Source: Pseudomonas sp. Os17
Lineage (GTDB): Bacteria > Pseudomonadota > Gammaproteobacteria > Pseudomonadales > Pseudomonadaceae
Direction: 5' to 3'
Length of the DNA stretch: 64,000 nucleotides
Assembly (NCBI RefSeq): GCF_001547895.1
Contig: NZ_AP014627.1
Coordinates: forward strand, 4,343,501 to 4,407,500
Positions 34,604-44,265 of the stretch are shown here, piece after piece. The position numbers and the translations under genes were made by a program. Below the pieces are notes generated by a model, which had not been told where the DNA came from, did not search any database, and worked only from the letters and a program-made list of their open reading frames with translations. Positions within the stretch are counted from its first letter, which is position 1, and the number at the start of each line of letters is the position of its first letter.

Positions 34604-36157
34604 ATGATCAACTCCAACCGGACTCGCTCCTTCCTCAAACTGCCGATCGTCATCGCCATGGCGACGGCGGGACTGGCCGCCCAGCAAGCCTCGGCCCACG
34701 GTTACATCGAAAGCCCCAAGTCCCGCGCCTTCATGTGCAGTTCCGATGGCGGCAGACTGAACGTCAACTGCGGTCCAGTGATGTACGAACCACAAAGCAC
34801 CGAGTACATCGGCGTGCCTGGCCGTAACGATCTCGAGCACTTTCCAAGCAACGCCCAGGCCTGCACCGGCGACTTCAAGGTATGCGGCCCGGCTAACGGC
34901 ACCATCGCCGCCGGCGGCCTGGTGCGTTTCTCCCCGATCAACGAGCAGAGTGCTACCCGCTGGGCCAAGACCACCATCAAGCCGGGCCCGCAGAACTTCA
35001 CCTGGCACTACGAAGCCGGTCACGCCACCCGCTACTGGCAGTTCTACATCACCAAAAAAGACTGGAATCCGAACCAGCCACTGACCCGCGACTCGTTCGA
35101 AATGACCCCGCTGCTGGATCAGCCATGGCCGTCCGGCACCGTCCCGGCCCCGTCCAAAGGCAAAACCCATCACACCGTGGACATCCCGTCTGATCGCTCC
35201 GGTTACCACGTGCTGCTGGCCACCTGGAAAGTCAACGACACCGACGCCACCTTCTACAGCGTGGTCGACCTGAACATCGACAATGGCGCGGTCATCCCGT
35301 CGAACTGGAACACCGTGGGCGCGGTACAACCTGAAGCCCTGAGCATCGGCGACAAGGTCAAGACTCGCGTCTTCAACGCACAGGGCGAGCTCCACGCCAA
35401 GCAAGTGGTGCTGAACATCGATAGCGCCGAACTGGCCAAGGCCGACGTCTGGCCGCGCGAGCTGGCGAAGAAGGTCAATGCCGCCAAGCAGGGCTACCAG
35501 ATGGGCCTGCTCAACGACAAGGACGAAGTGGTGCCGAACTTCGGCAGGAACGAAATCCTGGTCAAGAAAGGCAGCGACATCGTCAACGTGATGATCGACA
35601 AGGAACAGGCCGCCAAACCGGGCGAGCTGTCCATCACCGGCATGCAGTCCGAATACACCCTGAAAGACGGCAAGACCGAACTGCACTTCAACGCCATCGC
35701 CAAGAACGGCGACTACACCGTGAAGGCCACCGTGTTCAACGCCAAAGGCGAAAGCGTGACCTTCCAGCAAGCGCCGGCCGGCAACACCCCGCACTTCTCC
35801 ATGCCGCTGAACAATGTCAGCCCCGGGGTCTATGACCTGGTGGTCGTGGCCACCTCGAAGAAAGGCGAAGTGCTGCAAAAGTCCGCCCGCTTCACCCTCA
35901 AGGCCGAAGCCGGCGGTGGTGAAGGTGGCAACGAAGGCGGCAACGGCGGTGAAGGCGGCGCCAAGTACGACTACGTGTTCCCCAATGGCCTGAAATCCTA
36001 CAAGGCCGGCACCGTGGTCCTGCAACCCAAGGACGGCAAGACCTATGAGTGCAAGCCTGGCGCCGTCGCCGGCTGGTGCACCCAGTGGACCAGCGGCTCC
36101 AACGCCTACGAGCCGGGCGTAGGTTTCGCCTGGCAGTCGGCCTGGAACGCCAAGTAA
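34604..36157 (+). CDS. GbpA-like chitin-active lytic polysaccharide monooxygenase (AA10), LPMO B
   Basis: A 517-residue tandem paralog of LPMO A with the same architecture: signal peptide 1-31, mature His32, second brace His140 (GHATRYWQ), AA10 domain to about 210, two GbpA-type modules, a linker of Gly/Glu repeats (GGGEGGNEGGNGGEGG) and a C-terminal chitin-binding module (FPNGLKSYKAGTVVLQPKDG). The signal peptide and catalytic core are strongly alike, with differences in surface loops such as VPGRNDLEHFPSN and PWPSGTVPAPSKG, suggesting different substrate faces. Start at 34604 gives a proper signal peptide. It is followed by a hairpin and the secretion operon. Confidence 0.93.
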   Translation: MINSNRTRSFLKLPIVIAMATAGLAAQQASAHGYIESPKSRAFMCSSDGGRLNVNCGPVMYEPQSTEYIGVPGRNDLEHFPSNAQACTGDFKVCGPANGTIAAGGLVRFSPINEQSATRWAKTTIKPGPQNFTWHYEAGHATRYWQFYITKKDWNPNQPLTRDSFEMTPLLDQPWPSGTVPAPSKGKTHHTVDIPSDRSGYHVLLATWKVNDTDATFYSVVDLNIDNGAVIPSNWNTVGAVQPEALSIGDKVKTRVFNAQGELHAKQVVLNIDSAELAKADVWPRELAKKVNAAKQGYQMGLLNDKDEVVPNFGRNEILVKKGSDIVNVMIDKEQAAKPGELSITGMQSEYTLKDGKTELHFNAIAKNGDYTVKATVFNAKGESVTFQQAPAGNTPHFSMPLNNVSPGVYDLVVVATSKKGEVLQKSARFTLKAEAGGGEGGNEGGNGGEGGAKYDYVFPNGLKSYKAGTVVLQPKDGKTYECKPGAVAGWCTQWTSGSNAYEPGVGFAWQSAWNAK

Positions 36158-36176
36158 GTCATAGCGTCAACCACCC

Positions 36177-36202
36177 GAGCGTGGCGCCACGGCGCCACGC
36201 TC
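36177..36202 (+). terminator. Hairpin after LPMO B
   Basis: gagcgtggcgcc and ggcgccacgctc are perfect 12-base arms separated by two bases, 19 bases after the stop, followed by ccttgtta. Probably the terminator of LPMO B; read-through into gspC (85 bases on) remains possible because the T-run is poor. Confidence 0.65.
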
Positions 36203-36286
36203 CTTGTTAGCGGTCAAGCCCCCCATGAGCTCAACCCCCTATTCAAGAACCCTGCTCTGGCAGGGTGAAAACCTGCCGAGGCGCCT

Positions 36287-36841
36287 GTGCTTATGAGCGC
36301 CCTTCGCCCCTCGCTTCGCGCTGGCCTGCTGGTCGGCGCCTTGTCGTTTCTGGCGGCCTGGCTGGCGTGGCTGGCATACGGCAGCTGGCAGTTCCGGCAA
36401 AGCCTGAACCCGGCGAGCCTGCAGGCGCCCGCCGTGGTGCCGGCGGCCCCCCGGTCCCAGCCCGACCCGCAAGCCATCGCCCGGCTGTTCGGCGTCCAGT
36501 TGCAAGAGCACCCAAGCGACCTGCCCCGGGTGCCGCTGAGCCTGCTGGCCAGCCTGGTGGCCGCTCACCCGGAGCAGTCCCGGGCCCTGATCGAATCGCC
36601 GGAAGGCAGCCGCTTCTATGGCATCGGCGAGCCCCTGCCGGGCGGGGGCAGCCTGCGCCAGATCGGCACCGGCCAAGTGCGGGTGCAACGCTTCGGCGAG
36701 GAACTGATCCTGAGCCTGCCCCAGCACGCAACGCCGTTGCTGACCCCGCAGGCAGAGGACGCCGCCGCGGCCCAACCCCATCCACAGCCAGGCAGCGGGA
36801 GCCTGCTGCAACCGTCTGTGCAATCCCCTGGAGCATCATGA
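36287..36841 (+). CDS. gspC: Type II secretion protein GspC (short form)
   Basis: A 184-residue inner-membrane protein linking the inner assembly to the GspD secretin. One membrane helix (about residues 14-34, LLVGALSFLAAWLAWLAYG), a Pro/Ala linker, and the homology region (ARLFGVQL; LLASLVAAHPEQSRALIES; FYGIGEPLPGGGSLRQIGTGQVRV). It lacks the C-terminal PDZ or coiled-coil domain of many GspC proteins, ending in a Gln/Ser/Pro tail. The GTG at 36287 is best spaced from GAGG; an ATG at 36293 is the alternative. It overlaps gspD in an ATGA. Confidence 0.85.
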   Translation: MLMSALRPSLRAGLLVGALSFLAAWLAWLAYGSWQFRQSLNPASLQAPAVVPAAPRSQPDPQAIARLFGVQLQEHPSDLPRVPLSLLASLVAAHPEQSRALIESPEGSRFYGIGEPLPGGGSLRQIGTGQVRVQRFGEELILSLPQHATPLLTPQAEDAAAAQPHPQPGSGSLLQPSVQSPGAS

Positions 36842-38757
36842 ATCGAGCCTTTATCGCCGGGTCCCTGCTGACCCTGGGCACCCTGATCAATCCCGTGTAC
36901 GCCACGGAAAAAACCGCCGCGGCCCAGCAATGGACCCTGAACATGAAGGACGCCGAGCTGCGCGACCTGGTCAACGAAGTGGGCCAGATCACCGGCAAGA
37001 CGATGATTCTGGACCCGCGCCTGAACGGCAAGGTCACGGTGCAATCGAGCACCGCCATGGATCAGCAGGGCATCTACTCGCTGTTTCTCACCGCCCTGCG
37101 CAGCCAGGGTTTTGTCGCCATGGACCAGGGCGATCGGGTGCTGATCCTGCCGGTGGCCGAAGCCAAGACCAAGGCCAACGCCGAGCCCAGCGGCGCCAGT
37201 GAAGAGTTCGTGACCCAGGTCATCGAACTGAACAACGCCAACGCCAGCGAAGTGGCCAGCGCGGTGCGCCCGCTGGTGGCCGCGGACGCCTACATGGCGC
37301 CCTCCACCACCTCCAACGCCCTGGTGATTTCCGACAGCGCCAACAACGTCGAGCGGGTGCGCCTGGTGATCAACGAGCTGGATAACGCCGGTGGCCGGCA
37401 GTTCAGCATCGTGCAGCTCAAGCACGCCTGGGCCACCGAAGTGGCCAAGACCCTGACCGACAGCCTGGCCGACAGCAACAGTGCCATGACCAGCGCCAAG
37501 GCCATTGGCGACTCGCGCAGCAACCGCCTGATCCTGGTGGGGCCGGCGCCGGTCCGCCAGCAGATGCAGCGTCTGGCGCAGAGCCTGGATGTGCCGACCA
37601 ATGTCGGCGACACCGCGCGGGTGCGCCGGCTCAACCACAGCGATGCGAAGAAGCTCGAAGAACTGCTCAGCGGCATTGGCAAGCGCATGGAGTCCGGCAA
37701 CCGTGGCGGCGACAGCCAGAAGCCCGACAGCCCGGTGCTGGTCAGCGCCGACACCAGCCAGAACGCCCTGGTGCTGATGGCCTCGCCGGCCCAGCTGGCG
37801 ACCTTCGAAAGCATCATCAACGAGCTGGACCGGCCCCGGGCCCAGGTGCTGGTGGAAGCGGCGATCGTCGAAGTCAGCGGCGACATCAACCAGGCCCTCG
37901 GCGTGCAATGGGCCGGCAACCGCGGCAAGCTGTCCGCCGCCGCCAACTTCAATAGCGCTGGACTGTCCATCGGCACCCTGCTCAACAGCCTGCAGGACGA
38001 AAAGCGCCCGAACCTGCCCGATGGCGCGATCATCGGCATCGGCGGCAGCAACTTCGGCGCGCTGATCACCGCCCTGTCCAGCGACTCCAACAACAACCTG
38101 CTGTCCACCCCGAGCCTGCTGACCCTGGACAACGAAGCGGCGGAAATCCTCGTCGGCCAGAACGTGCCGTTCCAGACCGGCTCCTACACCACCGACACCG
38201 CTGGCGCCAGCAACCCCTTCACCACGGTGGAGCGCAAGGATGTGGGGATCACCCTCAAGGTCACGCCGCATATCAATGAGGGCAACTTCCTGCGCCTGAA
38301 TGTCGAACAGGAAAGCTCCGAGCTGGCCGCCGCGCCGCCGGGCATCAACACCAGCGACGTGATCACCAACAAGCGCTCGGTCAAGAGCACCATCCTGGCC
38401 AACGACGGGCAGATCATCGTCCTCGGCGGGCTGATCAAGGACAACGTCAAGGTCCAGGTCAGCAAGGTGCCGCTGCTGGGGGACATTCCCTGGGTCGGCC
38501 GTCTGTTCAGCAGCAGCAAGGAAGTCAACGAGAAGACCAACCTGATGGTGTTCCTGCGTCCGACCCTGCTGCGCAACGCCGCCAGCACCGAGCAGATGAG
38601 CCAGCACAAGTACAACAACATGCGCTCGCTGCGCAGCCCGGACGGCAAGACCGGCGGCCAGTTGCCTGCCGACGCCCACCGCCTGTTCGACGCCCAGCGC
38701 GATGGCGATGCAGGCCTGATCGACATGCGCGCCCCCGGCGCCCAGCGCCAGCCATGA
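36838..38757 (+). CDS. gspD: Type II secretion outer-membrane secretin GspD
   Basis: A 639-residue secretin. Signal peptide 1-22, N0 domain ([29 protein letters not shown]), N1-N3 repeats ([23 protein letters not shown]-type repeats near 190 and 260), then the secretin core with [52 protein letters not shown] and [12 protein letters not shown], ending [19 protein letters not shown]. It forms the outer-membrane channel through which the LPMOs would leave the cell. The start overlaps gspC and the stop overlaps gspE (both ATGA). No pilotin gene is adjacent. Confidence 0.95.
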   Translation: MNRAFIAGSLLTLGTLINPVYATEKTAAAQQWTLNMKDAELRDLVNEVGQITGKTMILDPRLNGKVTVQSSTAMDQQGIYSLFLTALRSQGFVAMDQGDRVLILPVAEAKTKANAEPSGASEEFVTQVIELNNANASEVASAVRPLVAADAYMAPSTTSNALVISDSANNVERVRLVINELDNAGGRQFSIVQLKHAWATEVAKTLTDSLADSNSAMTSAKAIGDSRSNRLILVGPAPVRQQMQRLAQSLDVPTNVGDTARVRRLNHSDAKKLEELLSGIGKRMESGNRGGDSQKPDSPVLVSADTSQNALVLMASPAQLATFESIINELDRPRAQVLVEAAIVEVSGDINQALGVQWAGNRGKLSAAANFNSAGLSIGTLLNSLQDEKRPNLPDGAIIGIGGSNFGALITALSSDSNNNLLSTPSLLTLDNEAAEILVGQNVPFQTGSYTTDTAGASNPFTTVERKDVGITLKVTPHINEGNFLRLNVEQESSELAAAPPGINTSDVITNKRSVKSTILANDGQIIVLGGLIKDNVKVQVSKVPLLGDIPWVGRLFSSSKEVNEKTNLMVFLRPTLLRNAASTEQMSQHKYNNMRSLRSPDGKTGGQLPADAHRLFDAQRDGDAGLIDMRAPGAQRQP

Positions 38758-40247
38758 TCGCCACCCACGAAGACGCGCGTCTGGCCTTTGCCTACGCGCG
38801 CCGCCACGGCGTGGTGCTGGACCATCAGGCAGACGGCGCGGTGCTGTATTGCCGCGCCAGTACGCCGCTGTCGGTGGTGGCCGAAGTGCGCCGTTTCAAC
38901 GGCGCGTTGCTGCGCAGCCAGGTGCTGGACGACGAGGCCTTCGCCCAGCGCCTGGCCGCCCACTACCGCGACGGGCAGAACGGCGCCAAGCAGGTGGCCG
39001 ACGGCCTGGGCGAACAGTTCGACGAAGAGTTCGATCTCAACAGCCTGGCCGAGCAACTGCCCAAGACCACTGACCTGCTGGAGCAGGAGGATGACGCGCC
39101 GATCATCCGCCTGATCAACGCGATCCTCAGCGAGGCGGTCAAGAGCAAGGCCTCCGACGTGCACCTGGAAGCCTTCGAAGAGCATTTGTCGGTGCGCCTG
39201 CGGGTCGACGGTCTGCTGCGCGAAGTGCTGCGCCCGCGGCGGGAACTGGCGACCCTGCTGGTGTCGCGGATCAAGGTCATGGCCAAGCTGGACATTGCCG
39301 AGAAGCGCATTCCCCAGGACGGGCGGATTGCCTTGCGCATCGCCGGTCATGAGGTGGATGTACGGGTTTCGACCCTGCCCTCCAGTCACGGTGAACGGGT
39401 GGTGATGCGCCTCCTGGACAAGCAGGCCGGGCGTCTGAATCTCAGCCACCTGGGAATGAACGACAGCGTGCGCCAGCGTCTGGAGCTCGCCCTGCACAAG
39501 CCCCACGGCATTCTCCTGGTCACCGGCCCCACCGGTTCCGGCAAGACCACCACGCTGTACGCCGGGCTGGCCAGCCTCAACAGCCTGGAACGCAACATCC
39601 TGACCATCGAGGACCCGGTGGAATACCACCTGACCGGGATCGGTCAGACCCAGGTCAACGCCAAGGTCGACATGACCTTCGCCCGGGGCTTGCGGGCCAT
39701 CCTGCGCCAGGACCCGGACGTGGTGATGGTGGGCGAGATCCGCGACCGCGAAACCGCGGAAATTGCCGTGCAGGCCTCCCTCACCGGGCACCTGGTGCTC
39801 TCGACCCTGCACACCAACAGCGCCATCGGCGCGGTGACCCGCCTGGTGGACATGGGCATCGAGCCCTTCCTGCTCTGCACCTCGCTGCTGGGGGTGTTGT
39901 CCCAGCGCCTGGTGCGCCTGCTGTGCCCGGAGTGCAAGGAGCCCCACAGCGCCGATGCCGCCGCCTGCGAACGCCTGGGCCTGAGCGCCGACGCCGCGCC
40001 GCAGCTGTACCGGCCCAAAGGCTGCAGCGCCTGCCAGCACTCGGGGTATCGCGGACGTCGCGGCATCTATGAGCTGGTGCTGTTCGACGACACCTTGCGC
40101 CAGCTGATCCACACCGGCGCCGGCGAGCACCAACTGCTGGAGCATGCGCGCAAGCACAGCGCCAGCCTGTTCGACGACGGCCAGGCCATGGTGCTGCAAG
40201 GGCAGACCAGCCTGGAAGAACTGCTGCGCGTGACCCAGAGGGACTGA
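38754..40247 (+). CDS. gspE: Type II secretion ATPase GspE
   Basis: A 497-residue cytoplasmic ATPase powering pseudopilus growth. Walker [13 protein letters not shown] near residue 260, Asp box [19 protein letters not shown] near 287, Walker [23 protein letters not shown] near 320, His box [16 protein letters not shown] near 345, and a zinc site with two Cys pairs (CPEC near 397 and CSAC near 427) including the [18 protein letters not shown] signature. N-terminal region (1-110) is the GspL-binding part. It overlaps gspD and ends 2 bases before gspF. Confidence 0.96.
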   Translation: MIATHEDARLAFAYARRHGVVLDHQADGAVLYCRASTPLSVVAEVRRFNGALLRSQVLDDEAFAQRLAAHYRDGQNGAKQVADGLGEQFDEEFDLNSLAEQLPKTTDLLEQEDDAPIIRLINAILSEAVKSKASDVHLEAFEEHLSVRLRVDGLLREVLRPRRELATLLVSRIKVMAKLDIAEKRIPQDGRIALRIAGHEVDVRVSTLPSSHGERVVMRLLDKQAGRLNLSHLGMNDSVRQRLELALHKPHGILLVTGPTGSGKTTTLYAGLASLNSLERNILTIEDPVEYHLTGIGQTQVNAKVDMTFARGLRAILRQDPDVVMVGEIRDRETAEIAVQASLTGHLVLSTLHTNSAIGAVTRLVDMGIEPFLLCTSLLGVLSQRLVRLLCPECKEPHSADAAACERLGLSADAAPQLYRPKGCSACQHSGYRGRRGIYELVLFDDTLRQLIHTGAGEHQLLEHARKHSASLFDDGQAMVLQGQTSLEELLRVTQRD

Positions 40248-40249
40248 CC

Positions 40250-41464
40250 ATGGCCGCCTACGAATACCTGGCCATGTGCGCCGCCGGCAAGAAATCCACC
40301 GGGGTGGTGGAGGCCGACAGCCCGCGCCATGCCCGGCAACTGCTGCGCGAGCGCCAGTTGGTGATCCTCAAGCTCAGCGCCGCGCAGAGCAAGCGCGTGC
40401 GTGGCAAAGGCTTGCTGCCGCGGGGCGGCGGCTTGAGCAGCGCCGAACTGGCCTTGCTCACCCGCCAGCTGTCGACCCTGGTCCAGGCCGCCCTGCCCCT
40501 GGAGGAAGTGCTGGCCGCGGTCGCCGCGCAGTGCGAGAAGCAATGGATCAAGAGCATGCTGCTCGCCATCCGCTCGCGGGTGCTGGAAGGCTACAGCCTG
40601 GCGGTGGCCCTGGCCGCCTATCCGCGGGCCTTTCCCGATCTGTACCGGGCCACGGTGGCTGCCGGCGAACGCTCCGGACACCTGGACCAGGTCCTGCTGA
40701 ACCTGGCCGACTACACCGAGGCCCAGCAGGCGGCCCGTCAGCAGATCCAGCTGGCCATGCTCTACCCGAGCATCCTGATGCTGGCGGCGGTGAGCATCGT
40801 CGGCTTCCTCCTGGGCTTCGTGGTGCCCGACGTGGTCAAGGTGTTCATCGACAGTGGCCAGGAACTGCCACTGCTGACCCGGGGCCTGATCGCCAGCAGC
40901 GCCTTCCTCCAGGACTATGGCCTGCTCCTGCTGCTGTTGGTGGCGGCCCTGGTACTGGCCGCCCGCGCCGCCGTCCGCAACCCGGCCACCCGCGAGCGCT
41001 GGCATGCCCTGGTGCTGCGCCTGCCGCTGCTGGGCCGGCTGATTCGGGCCAGTAACTGCACGCGGTTTGTCAGCACCCTGGCGATTCTCGGGCGCAGCGG
41101 CGTGCCACTGCTGGACGCCCTGGCCATCGCCAGCGAAGTGGTGGCCAATCAGAAAATTCGTACCGGTCTGAAAGACATCGTCCGAGGGGTGCGCGAAGGT
41201 ATCAGCCTCACCCGAGCCCTGGAACTCAACGGCAGTTTCCCGCCGATGATGCTCTACATGATCGCCAGCGGTGAACGCTCCGGCGAGCTGGACAGCATGC
41301 TCGAACGCGCCGCCAAGCAGCAGGAAGAACAACTGGCCAACCGCATTGCCTTGCTGGTGGGCCTGTTCGAACCGGCCATGCTGGTGTTCATGGGCGCCTC
41401 GGTGCTGATCATCGTGCTGGCGATCCTGATGCCGATCCTCAGCCTGAACCAATTGATTACCTGA
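40250..41464 (+). CDS. gspF: Type II secretion inner-membrane platform protein GspF
   Basis: A 404-residue polytopic protein with two GspF repeats (about 65-190 and 270-395), each starting with a TRQLSTLVQAALPLEE- or FVSTLAILGRSGVPLLD-type motif and containing AAGERSG or IASGERSG. Three membrane helices lie near 165-190, 215-235 and 370-395. N-terminal YEYLAMCAAGKKSTGVVEADSP is typical. It follows gspE after 2 bases and precedes gspG by 16 bases. Confidence 0.96.
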   Translation: MAAYEYLAMCAAGKKSTGVVEADSPRHARQLLRERQLVILKLSAAQSKRVRGKGLLPRGGGLSSAELALLTRQLSTLVQAALPLEEVLAAVAAQCEKQWIKSMLLAIRSRVLEGYSLAVALAAYPRAFPDLYRATVAAGERSGHLDQVLLNLADYTEAQQAARQQIQLAMLYPSILMLAAVSIVGFLLGFVVPDVVKVFIDSGQELPLLTRGLIASSAFLQDYGLLLLLLVAALVLAARAAVRNPATRERWHALVLRLPLLGRLIRASNCTRFVSTLAILGRSGVPLLDALAIASEVVANQKIRTGLKDIVRGVREGISLTRALELNGSFPPMMLYMIASGERSGELDSMLERAAKQQEEQLANRIALLVGLFEPAMLVFMGASVLIIVLAILMPILSLNQLIT

Positions 41465-41480
41465 ATGCGGAACCCCCTAC

Positions 41481-41915
41481 GTGCAGACTCAGAACCAGCA
41501 ACGCGGCTTTACCCTGATTGAAATCATGGTGGTGGTGGTCATTCTCGGGGTCCTCGCGGCCCTGGTGGTACCGCAGATCATGAGCCGTCCCGATCAGGCC
41601 AAGGCCGCCGCCGCCCAGAGCGACATCAAGGCCATCGCCATGGCCCTGGACATCTACAAGCTCGACAACCACCAGTACCCCAGCAGCCAGCAAGGGCTCG
41701 ACGCCCTGGTCAGCAAGCCCAGCGGCAACCCGCCGGCACGCAACTGGAACCCCGACGGCTATCTCAAGCGCCTGCCCATCGATCCCTGGGGCAACGCCTA
41801 TCAGTACCGCGTGCCGGGCGCCCGCGGCACGGGCTATGACCTGTTCTCCTTCGGCGCCGACGGCAAGCTCGGCGGCGACGGCCTGAACGCCGAGATCGGC
41901 AACTGGGACCGCTGA
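41481..41915 (+). CDS. gspG: Type II secretion major pseudopilin GspG
   Basis: A 144-residue major pseudopilin (GTG start). The prepilin cleavage site is RG/FTLIEIMVVVVILGVLAAL with Glu at mature position 5. The downstream body has the family pattern ALDIYKLDNHQYPSSQQGLDALV and the Ca-binding C-terminal DPWGNAYQYRVPG followed by GYDLFSFGADGKLGGDG. It needs a prepilin peptidase that is not encoded in this window. Confidence 0.96.
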   Translation: MQTQNQQRGFTLIEIMVVVVILGVLAALVVPQIMSRPDQAKAAAAQSDIKAIAMALDIYKLDNHQYPSSQQGLDALVSKPSGNPPARNWNPDGYLKRLPIDPWGNAYQYRVPGARGTGYDLFSFGADGKLGGDGLNAEIGNWDR

Positions 41916-41918
41916 GCG

Positions 41919-42413
41919 GTGCAACGCTCCCACAGCAAGGGCTTCACCCTGATCGAAGTGTTGGTGGTGGTGCTGATCATCGCCCTGTCCGCAGGCATGA
42001 TCGGCCTGATCAACCCCGACTCCGCCAGCCGTCAGGCACGCCGTGAAGGCGATCGCCTGCTGGCGCTGCTGCAACTGCTGCGCCAGCAGGCGGTATTGAG
42101 CAACAGCGACTACGGCCTGCGCATCGAACCCGACGCCTACAGCGTGATGCGCCTGGATGACCAGGGGCAATGGCTGGCCGACCGCGACTGGCGTGCCCAG
42201 AGCCTGCCCGGCAGCCTGCGCCTGCGCCTTGAGATTGCCGAAGCCGGCCCGGCCCTGGGCCAGGCGGTTAGTCGCAGCGCCCTGCCCCAGCTGCTGGTGC
42301 TGTCCAGCGATGAAACCAGCGCCTTCACCCTGTGGATCGAGCACCGCAACAGCGCGCTGCTGACCCTGTCCAGCGACGGCATACAGGAGCCCCGACTTGA
42401 AACCGCGAACTGA
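41919..42413 (+). CDS. gspH: Type II secretion minor pseudopilin GspH
   Basis: A 164-residue minor pseudopilin with GTG start 3 bases after gspG. Cleavage site KG/FTLIEVLVVVLIIALSAG with Glu5; the body has RQARREGDRLLALLQLLRQQAVLSN and the short C-terminal sheet region (LWIEHRNSALLTLSSDGI). It overlaps gspI by 17 bases. Confidence 0.93.
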   Translation: MQRSHSKGFTLIEVLVVVLIIALSAGMIGLINPDSASRQARREGDRLLALLQLLRQQAVLSNSDYGLRIEPDAYSVMRLDDQGQWLADRDWRAQSLPGSLRLRLEIAEAGPALGQAVSRSALPQLLVLSSDETSAFTLWIEHRNSALLTLSSDGIQEPRLETAN

Positions 42414-42783
42414 GCGGGGTTTTACCCTGCTGGAAGTGATGGTGGCGCTGGCGATTTTCGCCACGGTGTCGATTGCGCTGTTCAGTGCGATCCAGCATGT
42501 GGCCATCAACAGCGGCAATCTGGCCGAACGCACCCAGGCCACCTGGATTGCCGACAACTACCTCAATGAACTGCGCAGCGGCATGCAGCCGCGCAGCAGC
42601 GGCCGCCAGCAACGACAGGTCGAGTTTGGCGGGCGCCGCTGGTGGCTGTTCAGCGAGATCGAAGCGGCGCCGGACTCGCGGCTGCTCAAGGTCAGCCTGC
42701 GGGTCTCGGCCGAGCAGGACCCGCAACGGGCCCGGCAGTACAGCCGCGCGCAGCTGCTGGGTTACATCGAGGCCAGCCCATGA
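42397..42783 (+). CDS. gspI: Type II secretion minor pseudopilin GspI
   Basis: A 128-residue minor pseudopilin that starts with a rare TTG at 42397 inside the end of gspH. Cleavage site RG/FTLLEVMVALAIFATVSIA, followed by HVAINSGNLAERTQATWIADNYLNEL, the characteristic GspI segment. The stop overlaps the gspJ start (ATGA). GspI, J and K cap the pseudopilus tip. Confidence 0.93.
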   Translation: MKPRTERGFTLLEVMVALAIFATVSIALFSAIQHVAINSGNLAERTQATWIADNYLNELRSGMQPRSSGRQQRQVEFGGRRWWLFSEIEAAPDSRLLKVSLRVSAEQDPQRARQYSRAQLLGYIEASP

Positions 42784-43379
42784 ACCAGCGCGGTTTCACC
42801 TTGCTGGAAGTGGTGGTGGCCATCGCCATCTTCAGCCTGCTGGGCCTGGCGACCTATCAGTTGCTGGACCGGGTGATGCGCAGCGACCAGCGCATCCAGA
42901 CCCAGGAACTGCAATTGCGCCAACTGCAACGGGCCCTGAGCCTGCTGGAACGCGACCTGGTGCAGGTGCAACGTCACGCCCTCAAGGACGACCACAGCCA
43001 TAGCCAGGCGCTGATCAGCCAGCCCCAGGGGCTGCGCCTGCTGCGCGGCGGCTGGCGCAACCCCCTGGACTATCCCCGCAGCCACCTGTTGCAGGTCAGC
43101 CACCGTTTCAGCGACGGCCAGTGGCTGCGCGAAGCCCAGGGCCTGGAACAAGGCAGCCTCAGTCAGGTGCAACCCTTGCTCAGTGGGGTCGAGCTGATCC
43201 ATTTGCGCTTCATCGACGCCCTGGGCCAGCCCCATGACAGCTGGCCCATCGGCAGCGAGGCCCTGAGCCTGCCGGCCGCCGTGGACATTGAGCTCAGCGC
43301 GCCGGGCTTTCCCCAGATCCGCCGGGTCATGCTGCTGCCCGGCGGCGCTGAAGTGGACGAGGAACCGCCCCGTGAATAG
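42780..43379 (+). CDS. gspJ: Type II secretion minor pseudopilin GspJ
   Basis: A 199-residue minor pseudopilin. Cleavage site RG/FTLLEVVVAIAIFSLLGLATYQLLDRV with Glu5, then LRQLQRALSLLERDLVQVQRH and LLSGVELIHLRFIDALGQ typical of GspJ. It overlaps gspI at its start and gspK (GTG at 43372) at its end. Confidence 0.93.
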   Translation: MNQRGFTLLEVVVAIAIFSLLGLATYQLLDRVMRSDQRIQTQELQLRQLQRALSLLERDLVQVQRHALKDDHSHSQALISQPQGLRLLRGGWRNPLDYPRSHLLQVSHRFSDGQWLREAQGLEQGSLSQVQPLLSGVELIHLRFIDALGQPHDSWPIGSEALSLPAAVDIELSAPGFPQIRRVMLLPGGAEVDEEPPRE

Positions 43380-44259
43380 GCCTCGCGCCCAACGCGGCGT
43401 CGCCCTGCTCAGCGTATTGCTGATCACCGCACTGGTGACCCTGGTGGTCAGCAACATGCTTGCCCGCCAGCGGCTCAGCCTGGCCAGCAGCAGCCACCTG
43501 GTGCAGCACCAGCAGCTCTGGCAACTGGCCCTGAGCGGCGAGAGCTGGGCCCGCAGCCAGTTGCTGGAAGATGCCCGCAGCGAAGGCGGCCTGCTGGTGA
43601 CCCATCTGGGCCAGCACTGGGCCCGGCCGGCCCCGGCGTTCCCGATCGAAGGTGGCCGGCTGCAGATCCGGATCAGCGATCTGGGCGCCCGGCTCAACCT
43701 CAACAGCACGCTGGTGCCGGATGATGTGATCCCCCGGGCCCGCTACCAGCGGCTGCTGGCCCTGGCCGAGATCAAGCCCCACGACCCGGCGGCGCTGCTG
43801 CGCCCCCGGGATCGCCTGGGCCGCCCTTTGCCCCTGAGCGATATCAGCGAACTGCGGCCACTGTCAGAGGTGGGCGCCGACACCCTGCAACGCCTGGCGC
43901 CGCTGGTGGCGGCCTACGATCAGGGGCACATCAACCTCAACACCGCCGACGCCCTGGTGCTGGCCAGCATCGAAGGCATCGATCTGCCGACCGCCCGGAC
44001 CCTGGCCCAGACACGCCCGGCCAAGGGCTACCCGACGGTCGCCGCGTTTCTCGCCAATCCCATGCTGCAGGGCCGGGACATCACCGCGCGCGGGCTGAGC
44101 GTCAACAGCCGCCAGTTCCGCGCCACCATCGACGTTGAGCTGCATGGCCGACGCCTGCGTCTGGTCAGCGACCTGCGGGTCATGAGTGCCGACCAGGTCC
44201 GCGTGCAGCAGCGCACCTTGCTGCCCTTGCCGCTCAACGACCATTCGCTTACCGAGTAA
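43372..44259 (+). CDS. gspK: Type II secretion minor pseudopilin GspK
   Basis: A 295-residue tip pseudopilin with a GTG start overlapping the gspJ stop; this start places the cleavage site correctly (QRG/VALLSVLLITALVTLV). As is usual for GspK it lacks Glu5. The large alpha domain is marked by ISDLGARLNLNSTL near residue 100, DLPTARTLAQTRPAKGYPTVAAF near 205 and the surrounding helix-hairpin-helix-like region (GHINLNTADALVLASIEGID). Confidence 0.93.
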   Translation: MNRPRAQRGVALLSVLLITALVTLVVSNMLARQRLSLASSSHLVQHQQLWQLALSGESWARSQLLEDARSEGGLLVTHLGQHWARPAPAFPIEGGRLQIRISDLGARLNLNSTLVPDDVIPRARYQRLLALAEIKPHDPAALLRPRDRLGRPLPLSDISELRPLSEVGADTLQRLAPLVAAYDQGHINLNTADALVLASIEGIDLPTARTLAQTRPAKGYPTVAAFLANPMLQGRDITARGLSVNSRQFRATIDVELHGRRLRLVSDLRVMSADQVRVQQRTLLPLPLNDHSLTE

Positions 44260-44265
44260 CCATTG

